Assembly: GCF_900129135.1 (NCBI RefSeq)
Contig: NZ_FQVI01000001.1
Span: forward strand, 367,085 to 431,084
Direction: 5' to 3'
From: Lactonifactor longoviformis DSM 17459
GTDB lineage: Bacteria; Bacillota; Clostridia; Lachnospirales; Lachnospiraceae
Length of the DNA stretch: 64,000 nt
The notes beneath the pieces are model-generated. The model saw only the letters and a program-made list of their open reading frames with translations, did no database searches and was not told where the DNA came from. Below are positions 42,720 to 51,124 of this stretch, one piece after another. Position 1 is the stretch's first letter. Every line of letters begins with the position of its first letter. The translations under genes were made by a program, and so were the position numbers.

Positions 42720-43444
42720 AGGGTTTCTTCCTCCGTTTCTTCATCTTCGGGAGTTTCCCCGGTATCTGCTTCCGGCTCGTCCTCGTCGTAGTCCTCAAAT
42801 TCAAAATCTTCAAGGTCGGTATCGCCCTTTACATTCTGCTTCGGCTTTAGAAACTTAAAGTAGTAGAACGCTGCGCCGCCACCAAGCAGGGCAAAGAGGA
42901 CTAAGGCAAGCACCACACCGGGATTGCCGCCTTTTCCTTTCGGTTCTTCCGGCTGCTCGGTTGGTGTTGGGGTAGGTTCTTTGCCTGTGCAGCCTGTCAT
43001 ACTGGTAACACATACCGGGCAGGACGTGTTTACCTTTCCGGCTTCGCATTTCTCCGTACAGTTACAGATTTCCGGCTTTTTGGCAGCTTCGCCGTTTTCG
43101 GTCAGTGCCATAAGGTCGGCTTCGTCCACTTGATTTAGGAAATGTACGGTCTGTTCGCCCTCGGCGGCGCGGTCAATGAGGATATAGAAATAGTTGCCGC
43201 CTTTGGTGGTAACAGTGATAAGCTGCTTATTGCCGCCGTAATCGTCAACCAGTGTTGCGTTTCCCTTTGGGGTAAGGGGCGGCGTTTCCTCTTTTTCCTC
43301 CACAACTACGTTGCTGTCGTTGGTCGCGTCCCCTGCGGGCGGCTCTGTGGCTGCGCCCTGTGCATAGGCAGGGACAGAAAAACCGCCCATAAGGATAAGG
43401 GCGGCACAAAGGGCAGTCATGGTCTTTTTCAGTTTATTCTTCAT
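42716..43444 (-). CDS. DUF4366 surface protein of the transfer apparatus
   Basis: 242 residues from the second of two ATGs, which is better spaced from AGGAGG. Signal peptide (LKKTMTALCAALILMGGFSVPAYAQ), an outside domain with CNCTEKCEAGKVNTSCPVCV cysteine cluster, a TPTPTEQPEEP linker, a helix VVLALVLFALLGGGAAFYYF and an acidic cytoplasmic tail. Conserved in Tn1549-like elements next to DUF4315; probably a cell-envelope part of the conjugation machine. Confidence 0.85.
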   Translation of the reverse strand: MKNKLKKTMTALCAALILMGGFSVPAYAQGAATEPPAGDATNDSNVVVEEKEETPPLTPKGNATLVDDYGGNKQLITVTTKGGNYFYILIDRAAEGEQTVHFLNQVDEADLMALTENGEAAKKPEICNCTEKCEAGKVNTSCPVCVTSMTGCTGKEPTPTPTEQPEEPKGKGGNPGVVLALVLFALLGGGAAFYYFKFLKPKQNVKGDTDLEDFEFEDYDEDEPEADTGETPEDEETEEETL

Positions 43445-43703
43445 CTGCATTTTCCTCCTGTTCTTCGTAGTCTGCCGCTTCGGTAGCGTGTGCGGCGTTC
43501 ATGCCGGGAATACCGCTGCCGGACAGCATAGCGTTCAGTTCCTGCGGGGTCAGACGCATAGCTCGTACAAGCTGCACGATTTCAAGGTTTTCCGCTTCGG
43601 TTTTCTGCGCTTCCAGTCCTTTTAACTTGTTCTGATACTCTGTGATTTTCTCGCGGGTCTTTGCGATTTCCTTATTGATACGGTCGATTTTATTGTTTGC
43701 CAT
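43434..43703 (-). CDS. DUF4315 coiled-coil protein
   Basis: 89 residues: a coiled coil (KIDRINKEIAKTREKITEYQNKLKGLEAQKTEAEN), then LVRAMRLTPQELNAML and an acidic end. It overlaps the DUF4366 gene by 11 bp. Conserved partner of DUF4366; role unknown. Confidence 0.85.
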   Translation of the reverse strand: MANNKIDRINKEIAKTREKITEYQNKLKGLEAQKTEAENLEIVQLVRAMRLTPQELNAMLSGSGIPGMNAAHATEAADYEEQEENADEE

Positions 43704-43734
43704 AGGTCATTTCTCCTTTCTTTTTGGGGCTGCT

Positions 43735-45678
43735 TTACCAGTTCATCAGCCCATAGCCTTTGATACATTGATAGTTAAGGTCATAGCTCTTTATCTTGCA
43801 GGCGTCGCCGGAATTGCCCTCAACGGTATAGACGCGGCTTCCGTCCCTGCCAAGCACAAGCCCCACATGGTCTGCAACACCGTCTAAATCCCAATCGAAA
43901 AAGATAGCGTCGCCCGGTGCGATATTCTCATAGCCCCGCGCGCCCCATTGTCCCCTTGACTGGAACCAAGGAACGCCCTGCCATTCGCAGCCTGCAAAGC
44001 GGGGTTCGCTTTTTCCGGCTTGATTGTAGCACCATGACACAAAGCAGGCGCACCATTCCACGCGGCTGTTAAAGCCATACCAACTCCAATAGGGATAACC
44101 GCCCACGTTTCCGACTTGCTGTTTTGCAAGCTCCATAAACTCCGGGTTTCCGGGACGTGTGCCGTTTACAAACTCCACGCCGCTTAAATCCTCGGAGGGG
44201 CTGCCGTCGGGAGAGCCGCCGCCAAAAATCAACGGTTTGTTGCCCTGTGTCTGTAAGTACACTTTGAACATTTCAAACTGCTGTGGGTTCAGCAGTTCTT
44301 CCGCAAGGGAAGCAATCGGCTTGTTTGTCAGCTTCACGTTCAAGATACGGTATTCGTATTCTTCCTCGTTGCCCTCCTCGTCGGTAGTGGTGCGTATCTC
44401 GATTTCTTCCGTCAGCGTCAAGGTGTACTGTAAGCCGAACAGCCGTTTTAGCTCTGCCTGTGCGCTCTGTGGGGTGTAGCTCTGTAAAAGGGCGGTCAGA
44501 TAAGACGCAAGTTCGTGTGGGTTATGCCCGATAGTGTCAAGGTCATAGCGGTATTCATCATAGCCGCTGTGGGTGGTTTCGATATTGTCAATCTCACTTT
44601 GCAGTTCGTTTTCCATTGCAGCATAGCTCTGTTCCGTTGCCACAAGGTCGCTGTCCTCGGACGTGTAGGAAGTCCCTAACACGCTGTTCATGCTGCCGGA
44701 AAACATTGCCCCACAAGAGGAAAGCCCTACTGATACCATGATGAACAGAAGCAGCGCGGCGATAGCGATTATCACGCCCGCCGGGTGTCGCCCTACAAAG
44801 GCAGCCGCTTTCTTTGCTGCTGTCTGTGACGCTCCGGCGGTTGCTTTGGCGGTGGCTGCACCGCCTTTCTTTACAGTTTTTGCATACTGGCGTTTGATTT
44901 TTTGTTTCTGCATAAACCGGGAAAAGGGATTGCTTGTAAGCTGAGGATTTTCCTGCAAGACTTTGTGATACTGGAAGTTCACATTTGCCTTGAACGCTGC
45001 CTTTTCTGCCTTTGCTGCTTCCCGGTAGGGTTTCAGCTTATGGCTGCGGTAGCCCTGTTTGAATTTCCTTGTCCCGTACCTTGCGCCGCGCTCGGCAAGT
45101 TCCTCCGATTTGTGCGCGCCCTCCGCGCCGGAATTGTCTTTCTCGACGCTGTGGATTTTGTTGTGAACAAAAATACCCGCTTCCTGCGCGGGGCGGGATA
45201 ACGGGTTGCTGTGGGCTTTGCCGCCGGGTATCGGCTTTTCCTGTTCCTCAAAGTGCAGGCGGGTCTTTGCCTTTCCTGCGGCTTCGTCAAAGGTGCGCTC
45301 CTTAACCAGTTTCTTTTGCTTTGGGATAGCTGCCTTTGCTGCGTCCAGTCGGTCAGCGGCTTTTTCCGATTTTTTGATGTAAGTTTCCAGTTCCGGCGTT
45401 GCCCGTTCTTCCTCGGTAAACTGTAAGCGGGAAGTGGAAGTACGCAAAGCAGTAGCTTCCTGCTCTTTTTTGACTTCCTTTTTGTTTGCTTTTCGGGTAT
45501 GTGCTGCGTCAAGATGTTCTATGACGCGTTCCGCTGCGGCACTGTCCGGCTGTGAAAAGTCGCTGTCTGCTTCCCGGCTGCTGATACGCTCGGCGGTCTG
45601 CTGTGTTTCGTTTACCTCGATAAGCCCGTCGCGGGTCATTTTCTGTGTGATTTTATCGCGTGGTTTTAATTGCTTGAT
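43735..45678 (-). CDS. CD1108-like transfer protein with CHAP/NlpC-type cell-wall hydrolase domain
   Basis: About 645 residues. A long basic cytoplasmic part (1-300), one membrane helix (GVIIAIAALLLFIMVSVGL), an outside spacer and a C-terminal CHAP domain with the cysteine of EWCACFVSWCYN and the histidine of ADHVGLVLG. It would cut peptidoglycan for the channel, like VirB1. The start is unclear: GGAGG at 45688-45692 is best placed for an ATC codon at 45678; a conventional ATG occurs 13 codons later (MTRDGLIEV). The region upstream overlaps the methylase gene. Confidence 0.85.
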   Translation of the reverse strand: MKQLKPRDKITQKMTRDGLIEVNETQQTAERISSREADSDFSQPDSAAAERVIEHLDAAHTRKANKKEVKKEQEATALRTSTSRLQFTEEERATPELETYIKKSEKAADRLDAAKAAIPKQKKLVKERTFDEAAGKAKTRLHFEEQEKPIPGGKAHSNPLSRPAQEAGIFVHNKIHSVEKDNSGAEGAHKSEELAERGARYGTRKFKQGYRSHKLKPYREAAKAEKAAFKANVNFQYHKVLQENPQLTSNPFSRFMQKQKIKRQYAKTVKKGGAATAKATAGASQTAAKKAAAFVGRHPAGVIIAIAALLLFIMVSVGLSSCGAMFSGSMNSVLGTSYTSEDSDLVATEQSYAAMENELQSEIDNIETTHSGYDEYRYDLDTIGHNPHELASYLTALLQSYTPQSAQAELKRLFGLQYTLTLTEEIEIRTTTDEEGNEEEYEYRILNVKLTNKPIASLAEELLNPQQFEMFKVYLQTQGNKPLIFGGGSPDGSPSEDLSGVEFVNGTRPGNPEFMELAKQQVGNVGGYPYWSWYGFNSRVEWCACFVSWCYNQAGKSEPRFAGCEWQGVPWFQSRGQWGARGYENIAPGDAIFFDWDLDGVADHVGLVLGRDGSRVYTVEGNSGDACKIKSYDLNYQCIKGYGLMNW

Positions 45679-46625
45679 AGTCCTGCACCTCCAATCCGCG
45701 CCCTCGCAAGGGCGCAATATTCTGCATTTAATTCAATCCCGATATAATGGCGGTCAAGGCTTTTTGCTGCAAATCCTGTGGTTCCGCTTCCGAAAAACGG
45801 GTCTATGACAATCCCACCTTTGGGACAGCCCGCCAAGATACAGGTTTCCGCTAATTTCGGGGGAAAAGCTGCAAAATGCGCCCCTTTATATGGGACAGTG
45901 TTAATCAGCCACACGTCCCGCTTGTTCCGCGTGGTCGGCATGAGCGCGTCGTCATAGTAGCCACCGTCCCGCGGTCGGTTTAGTCCCTGCACCTTTCCTT
46001 GTCCGGGTATTTCCTGTGTGTATTTGCTGTTGGTGCTGCGCGCTCTGCGATACCGTTCTGCGGTAGTAGGTGCTAAGGGTTCTGCAATGGCGGCAGCGTC
46101 ATAGTAATATTTCTTTTCCTTTGAAAGCAGGAAGATATGTTCATAGCAGCGGGTCGGGCGGTCTTTGCAGCTTTCCGGCATAGGATTTTGTTTTTGCCAT
46201 ATAATATCGCTCCGTAGATACCACCCCTGTTCCCGTAGGGAAAACGCCAAGAGCCAGGGAATACCGATTAAGTCCTTTTGTTTGCAGCCGGTAACGCGGC
46301 TGTTCCTTGCAATCCGCTGTCCGGTGCGTCCCTTTGGGTTTTTTGGGTCAGCATAGCCGCCTTTATTTCCTGTGCCGCAATAGGTGTCTGCGATATTCAG
46401 CCATAACGTACCGTCCTTTCTAAGCACCCGGTAAAGCTCGCGAAAAACAGAGGTCAGCCTGTCAATATACTGTTCCGGCGTATCCTCCTGTCCGATTTGT
46501 GCGTCAAGCCCATAGTCCCGCAGCGCAAAGTACGGCGGGCTTGTAACGCAGCAATGGACGCTTTCACTGGGTAATTCCTGCAAAGCACAAAGCGCGTCCC
46601 GGTTGATAATCACGTCTGTTTTCAT
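45666..46625 (-). CDS. Orphan DNA methyltransferase (beta-class N4/N6)
   Basis: 319 residues. Catalytic motif TSPPYFALRDYG near the start and SAM motif FFGSGTTGFAAKSL near the end, the beta-class order. No endonuclease gene accompanies it. Start and stop overlap its neighbours, so it is embedded in the secretion operon. It probably marks the element's DNA against host restriction or alters regulation (inference). Target sequence unknown. Confidence 0.9.
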   Translation of the reverse strand: MKTDVIINRDALCALQELPSESVHCCVTSPPYFALRDYGLDAQIGQEDTPEQYIDRLTSVFRELYRVLRKDGTLWLNIADTYCGTGNKGGYADPKNPKGRTGQRIARNSRVTGCKQKDLIGIPWLLAFSLREQGWYLRSDIIWQKQNPMPESCKDRPTRCYEHIFLLSKEKKYYYDAAAIAEPLAPTTAERYRRARSTNSKYTQEIPGQGKVQGLNRPRDGGYYDDALMPTTRNKRDVWLINTVPYKGAHFAAFPPKLAETCILAGCPKGGIVIDPFFGSGTTGFAAKSLDRHYIGIELNAEYCALARARIGGAGLSSN

Positions 46626-49051
46626 AGGCTGCTCACTTCCTCCGGCTTCGTCGTCATAATGCGGTAAAGCTCGGTATCTTTCGGGAAATGGTCTACAAAG
46701 GGCAGCACCACATTTCCATAAAAGATAAGTCCCTCGCCTGCTTCGGTATGGGTTACATACTTCATCTGTTGCGGGGAGATATTAAGCTGCTTTGCAAGGA
46801 TAGCCCGGTCGCCCTGCGCCTGATTGAGCATGAGGACAAAATCAGAGTTTTCAAAGATATTTTCCACCTCGCGTGAAGCAAGCAAGTCCTTAATATTCTG
46901 TGTGATAGCTGTCGGTATGCCGCCCCATTTACGGAAACGCTTCCAAATCTCCACACTGTAAGCTGCGGTCTGTTCCTCTTTTAAGAGCAAGTGAAATTCG
47001 TCCATATAGTAGCGGGTGGACTTTTTCTCTGCCCGGTTAATGGTAACGCGGTTCCATATCTGGTCTTGCACAATGAGCATACCTAACTTTTTGAGCTGCT
47101 TTCCAAGCTGCTTTATATCAAAGCAGACAAGGCGGTTAGAAAGCTCCACGTTGGTTCTGTGGTTGAATACGTTAAGGCTGCCGGAAACATACAGCTCCAA
47201 TGCTGCGGCAATGCGGGCAGCTTCCGGCTCCGGCTGCTTTAACAGCTCGTCGTAAAGGTCGCCCAAGATAGGCATTTTCTCCGGGTCGGGGTCAGCAAGG
47301 TAGTCCCTATACACATTTCTTACAGCGCGGTCAATGACGGTCTTATCAACAGGCTGTAAGCCCTCCTTGCCGCCAATGACAAGCTCGCAGAGAGAAAGGA
47401 TAAAATCGCTTTTCAGTGCAAGGGGGCTGTCGTCCTCGGAATAGTTGAGGTTCATATCCATAGGGTTCACATACTGGGGCGTACCGTCCATACCTTTGCC
47501 TGTCGGGGATAACCGTATCACTTGCCCGCCAAGCCGTTTTACAAGGGCAAAATACTCCGCTTCCGGGTCGCAGATAAAAATATCGTCGTCGGTAATGAGA
47601 AAAGCATTTGTGATTTCCCGCTTTGCCGCAAAGGATTTTCCGCTGCCCGGTGTTCCCAAGATAAGCCCGTTTGGATTTTTAAGCTGCTTGCGGTCGCAGA
47701 GTATCATGTTGTTTGACAGGGCATTTAAGCCATAATACAGGGCAGCCCCAGTCTGAAATAGTTCCTGTGTGATGAACGGGATAAAAATAGCGGTGCTGCT
47801 CGTCGTCAACCCTCTCTGAATAGGGATAAGGTTCTCCCCCAAAGGGATAGAGGACATCAGCCCCGCTTCCTGCTGATAGTCAAGACGGGTCAAGGCGCAG
47901 TTGTATTTCTGTGCAATGCCCGCCGCCGCGAAAATGTCATTTTCCAGTTTCCGCTTCGTGTCTGCCATGTTTACCACAAGGAACGTCAGCAGAAACATTC
48001 GCTCGTTGCGGCTCTGTAAATCCTGCAACAAATTCTTTGCTTCATTCCCAAAAGTGGCAAGGTCGGACGGGAGTATGTCAATATCGTAACCGCTTCTAAC
48101 TGCTTTTTTCTGTTCCTCAATCTTCATCTTGTCAAGGTCAGTGATTTTGCGCTTAATGGTCTTGATTGCTTCCGACTGGTCGATACTTTTAATATGGAGA
48201 TTGACAATAACCCCTGTTTCCAAGTCCAACATATCCGCTAAAATACGGTCGTTTAACTCCGGGGCAAGGATTTCAAGGAACGATACCGCCCCCGTTTTTT
48301 TCCCCATAGCAAAGTAGCGTCCCTCCCCGAACTTGAAAGAGGACGGGGCGATAAAGTCCTTTGTGGTAAGCCCTGTCGGGGTCAGCCAGTCATAGGAGAA
48401 TGAGAACGGCTCGCCTGCCGGGTGGAATACCCCATGCAGCACCTTTAAGCGTTCATAGCCGGATAAGGGGTGCGCCGATACGCCAAGCACCTTGAAATTG
48501 TTGAGTACGTCCGTTTCGATACGGGAAAGCCGCGCCCTTGCCGCCGCCGGATTGTCCGCTTCAATGGAAAACGTGATGTACTTGTGCTTTACAAGCCCGT
48601 TGTTCCCTTTGGCAAGCTGCATTTTCAGCATATCGGAATATTCGGTGCGGATAGAGTTAAAATCATCATTTTGCGGCGGGATATGGATTGCCCGCGCTGC
48701 CTGTTCCTGCTGTGAACCTTGATTGATAAACGAAAGCTGCACATTTACGCTTGCGTCAAAGTAATTGAGAAAATCGCACCAGTTTTCAAAAATGGCGGTC
48801 TTGTCGTCTGCCTGTGCAAGCTGATAGTTAATGTCCTCAAAGGCAATGCTCTTTGAATATTTCCGCTGTGCCACTTTGCAGATACCGTCCGGGTACATGG
48901 CAAGGTAGGGAATGGTCTGCTGTGCGGTGTGGGCTTTGCCGTCCCCCTTTGCCTGCCGGATAACCGCCGCTATCTGTTTCTTTTCCGCGCGGGTCAGCTT
49001 ACGCCTGTTTCCTGCGGCTTCCCGCGTCTTTTTTGTCTGTCCTTTTGACAA
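46622..49051 (-). CDS. VirB4-type conjugation ATPase
   Basis: 809 residues from TTG 49051, nine bases after AAAAGGAGG. Walker A LGTPGSGKSFAAKRE near residue 460, Walker B-like IFICDPEAEYFALV, and later FDIKQLGKQLKKLGMLI and YYMDEFHLLL. It energises substrate passage and channel assembly on the cytoplasmic side. It overlaps PrgI upstream by 53 bp and the methylase downstream by 4 bp. Confidence 0.95.
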   Translation of the reverse strand: MSKGQTKKTREAAGNRRKLTRAEKKQIAAVIRQAKGDGKAHTAQQTIPYLAMYPDGICKVAQRKYSKSIAFEDINYQLAQADDKTAIFENWCDFLNYFDASVNVQLSFINQGSQQEQAARAIHIPPQNDDFNSIRTEYSDMLKMQLAKGNNGLVKHKYITFSIEADNPAAARARLSRIETDVLNNFKVLGVSAHPLSGYERLKVLHGVFHPAGEPFSFSYDWLTPTGLTTKDFIAPSSFKFGEGRYFAMGKKTGAVSFLEILAPELNDRILADMLDLETGVIVNLHIKSIDQSEAIKTIKRKITDLDKMKIEEQKKAVRSGYDIDILPSDLATFGNEAKNLLQDLQSRNERMFLLTFLVVNMADTKRKLENDIFAAAGIAQKYNCALTRLDYQQEAGLMSSIPLGENLIPIQRGLTTSSTAIFIPFITQELFQTGAALYYGLNALSNNMILCDRKQLKNPNGLILGTPGSGKSFAAKREITNAFLITDDDIFICDPEAEYFALVKRLGGQVIRLSPTGKGMDGTPQYVNPMDMNLNYSEDDSPLALKSDFILSLCELVIGGKEGLQPVDKTVIDRAVRNVYRDYLADPDPEKMPILGDLYDELLKQPEPEAARIAAALELYVSGSLNVFNHRTNVELSNRLVCFDIKQLGKQLKKLGMLIVQDQIWNRVTINRAEKKSTRYYMDEFHLLLKEEQTAAYSVEIWKRFRKWGGIPTAITQNIKDLLASREVENIFENSDFVLMLNQAQGDRAILAKQLNISPQQMKYVTHTEAGEGLIFYGNVVLPFVDHFPKDTELYRIMTTKPEEVSSL

Positions 49052-49403
49052 TCGCTGATACCTCCTTTTCTAATGCCCGCTGTTTCTCCAAGAGTGCATA
49101 TAGGTTTTCTGTCTGATATGGTCGCACTTTGGGGCGGGTAAATTTTGTCTGAATGATGTTCTTTATTACCACTTCAAGGGGCTGCCCATGCTTTTCATAC
49201 ATGGCAACCAAGAAGCAGGGAAGCATGACGACAATCATTACCATTGCCGCAAGGCTCGTCCCTGCGCTGTCTTTGAGCAAAAAGAAAAGCGGCAGTCCTA
49301 TAAGAAGTGCCACTGAAAAACAAAGGATTTGCCGCTTTGTTAGATTGAAAGCGACTTTTGTTTTGACTTTGGATAGGTCTTTGGGTACAGGTACATACGC
49401 CAA
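48999..49403 (-). CDS. PrgI-family membrane protein (VirB3-like)
   Basis: 134 residues from TTG 49403 after AAAGGAGG. VPVPKDLSKVKTKVAFNLTKRQ then two helices (ICFSVALLIGLPLFFLL and LAAMVMIVVMLPCFLVAMY). A small inner-membrane channel part always beside VirB4 in Gram-positive conjugation systems. Confidence 0.92.
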   Translation of the reverse strand: MAYVPVPKDLSKVKTKVAFNLTKRQILCFSVALLIGLPLFFLLKDSAGTSLAAMVMIVVMLPCFLVAMYEKHGQPLEVVIKNIIQTKFTRPKVRPYQTENLYALLEKQRALEKEVSAIVKRTDKKDAGSRRKQA

Positions 49404-49424
49404 GAAAAAACCTCCTTTCTGCCC

Positions 49425-50294
49425 TTAGTGGGCGTTGAATATGGATTTTGCCAGTGCGCCGGATTTGAACAGGGAGAAACAGAGGATAACGGTATAGGCT
49501 GCAAGGGAAAAAATCGCGCTGTGCAGATTGTCCGCTAAGACCATTTCGCCTACTAAAACCGCATAAATGCCGACGCATATCATAATGAGGAAGCCTTGAA
49601 AGCCCAGTGCAAACAGCCCCTTTAGGTAGTTGTTCCCAATCTGTCCCCATTCCCGGTTTGTCATGGTAGCAAAAGGGATAGGGGAAACAGAACAGTAGGC
49701 GTATATCTCAATCATTCTGCCGTAGAGGATAACGGTTATCAGTACGGACATGATTTTCATACAAAGGCTTACAAGGCTCGTTTCCATGACAAGTAACAGT
49801 AGTTCGGGGATTTCCATATCTTTTAGTCCCTCCTGCATGGCGGCAAGGGCTTCGGTTACGTCGATATTCGTATCGCCGCCGATTACCCCCGCCGCGCCGG
49901 ATACAATATGCTGCGCCATATCAAACACCGCCATAGTAATATCAAAGGTATGTGTTACCAAGAAAACGGCAACAAAGGCTTTGAAAAACCACTTGAAAAA
50001 CATAAATGTTTCTATGTCGTGCATATTGTTTTTTTCCGTTACCATGCTGATAAGCTCATAACAGAGGACATAGGTAATGACAAGCCCCGCAATGGGTACA
50101 ATCACATTTTCCGACAGGTTTTGTATCATGCTGAAAATGTTTGCGTTCCACCCCTGCGGGGTCTTGCCTACCTCCGCTGCAATGGTGCCTACTTTTTCGT
50201 TTACGTCCCCGAACATAGTGGAAAGGTTGCCGTTAATGGCTCCGATAAGGATTTCTTTTATCCATTCGTTAATCGCTTCCAGTATGCTCTCCAT
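49425..50294 (-). CDS. VirB6/TrbL-like polytopic conjugation protein
   Basis: 289 residues with about six to seven helices, including VIVPIAGLVITYVLCYELI, WFFKAFVAVFLVTHTFDI and GFLIMICVGIYAVLVGEMV. ATG 50294 follows CGGAGGGTAGCCT. Position between Maff2 and PrgI matches CD1112-type proteins of this ICE family. It forms part of the inner membrane channel. Confidence 0.88.
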   Translation of the reverse strand: MESILEAINEWIKEILIGAINGNLSTMFGDVNEKVGTIAAEVGKTPQGWNANIFSMIQNLSENVIVPIAGLVITYVLCYELISMVTEKNNMHDIETFMFFKWFFKAFVAVFLVTHTFDITMAVFDMAQHIVSGAAGVIGGDTNIDVTEALAAMQEGLKDMEIPELLLLVMETSLVSLCMKIMSVLITVILYGRMIEIYAYCSVSPIPFATMTNREWGQIGNNYLKGLFALGFQGFLIMICVGIYAVLVGEMVLADNLHSAIFSLAAYTVILCFSLFKSGALAKSIFNAH

Positions 50295-50312
50295 AGGCTA
50301 CCCTCCGTAATC

Positions 50313-50528
50313 TTATCCGAACAGACCGGAAAGAAGCGGTACAAGGATAGTGCCGATAAGGGCAACGCCGCCGCCCGCCATAAGCTGCTTAATGCCTTGT
50401 GATTTTGCACCCGGATTGTCGTTTCCATATCCCTCCAAGAGATTGATAACGCCCCAAATGCCTAAGCCTGCGCCCAGTGCGATAACAAGGGTCTGTAATA
50501 CGTCGATAGCAGAGTTAAAAAATTCCAT
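50313..50528 (-). CDS. Maff2-family small membrane protein (VirB2-like)
   Basis: 71 residues from ATG 50528 after AAAGGAGCTTT. Two helices (TLVIALGAGLGIWGVINLL and LMAGGGVALIGTILVPLLSGLF) around a short Gly/Asn-rich loop. The size and layout match conjugative pilin-like channel subunits. A strong terminator lies just upstream, so expression may need read-through or a promoter inside the leader. Confidence 0.88.
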   Translation of the reverse strand: MEFFNSAIDVLQTLVIALGAGLGIWGVINLLEGYGNDNPGAKSQGIKQLMAGGGVALIGTILVPLLSGLFG

Positions 50529-50574
50529 AAAGCTCCTTTCTGCCGCAAATGCGGCTTGCCCTATAAAAGGGCAT

Positions 50575-50606
50575 AAAAAACGGCGGTCAGTTTTCAAACT
50601 GCCGCG
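50575..50606 (-). terminator. Terminator-like hairpin upstream of Maff2
   Basis: On the minus strand GCGG.CAGTTT and AAACTG.CCGC pair tightly around GA, followed by six T. It lies inside the transfer operon, between a small gene and Maff2, and could act as an attenuator. Confidence 0.7.
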
Positions 50607-50769
50607 GTCATAAGTCCCCGCGCTGCCTAAAGTTCTGCCGCGCGGCGGTATTCAGTTGTCAGTGTGGGCGATAGGAATTTTTGTAGGGGCGCGTATCATG
50701 CAAGTTGTCTTTTTCTTTGTTACTGCGTCAATTCCTCCTTTCTTTTCAGCCGGGAACACACATTTTTCG
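50607..50769. other. Non-coding stretch between a small gene and the Maff2 terminator
   Basis: Frames here are short and lack convincing starts. AAAGGAGGAATTGACG on the minus strand near 50730 resembles a ribosome site but leads only to a three-codon frame. Confidence 0.3.
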
Positions 50770-50937
50770 TCATTCCAAAAGATAGCTCCTACGCTGCATA
50801 TACTCGGTAACGTAAAGGGTCTGTTCCCCTCCGCGTTCCTGCAAATACTCCCGCAGAGCGTTTTCTGCATTTTCTATCATCTTTGTAAAATAATGTTCAC
50901 GACGTATATCATCAGTTTTTGTTTTCTGTCTGCTCAT
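50770..50937 (-). CDS. Small charged ICE protein
   Basis: 55 residues from ATG 50937 after GGGAGGTTATACT (MSRQKTKTDDIRREHYFTKM...). Helical, soluble. It lies 19 bp below another small gene. Not recognised; conserved-looking by its ribosome site and tight packing. Confidence 0.6.
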   Translation of the reverse strand: MSRQKTKTDDIRREHYFTKMIENAENALREYLQERGGEQTLYVTEYMQRRSYLLE

Positions 50938-50956
50938 AGTATAACCTCCCGTAAAA

Positions 50957-51124
50957 TCAAAGTTCCCGCCGCACCCGTTTCTGCTCATACAGGGCTTCAC
51001 ACCGTTTCACAAACTGCTGGATAGCTGCCTGCCGTTGCTGTTCCCGTCGCTCGGCAATGAAAACAAGCCCGTTTATGGCTTCTGTGATTTTCTTATCTTT
51101 TTTCTTCTGCATACGTCTATTCAT
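50957..51124 (-). CDS. Small basic ICE protein
   Basis: 55 residues from ATG 51124 after CAGGAGGACACCGACC, overlapping the VirD4 stop by 8 bp. Lys/Arg/Gln-rich helix (ITEAINGLVFIAERREQQRQAAIQQF). Not recognised; may bind nucleic acid or a transfer partner. Confidence 0.6.
   Translation of the reverse strand: MNRRMQKKKDKKITEAINGLVFIAERREQQRQAAIQQFVKRCEALYEQKRVRREL

Noticed and set aside
50652..50870. A 72-residue open frame between Maff2 and a small gene
   Set aside because: The ribosome-like AAAGGAGG lies inside the frame and leads only to a very short peptide; no recognisable domain.
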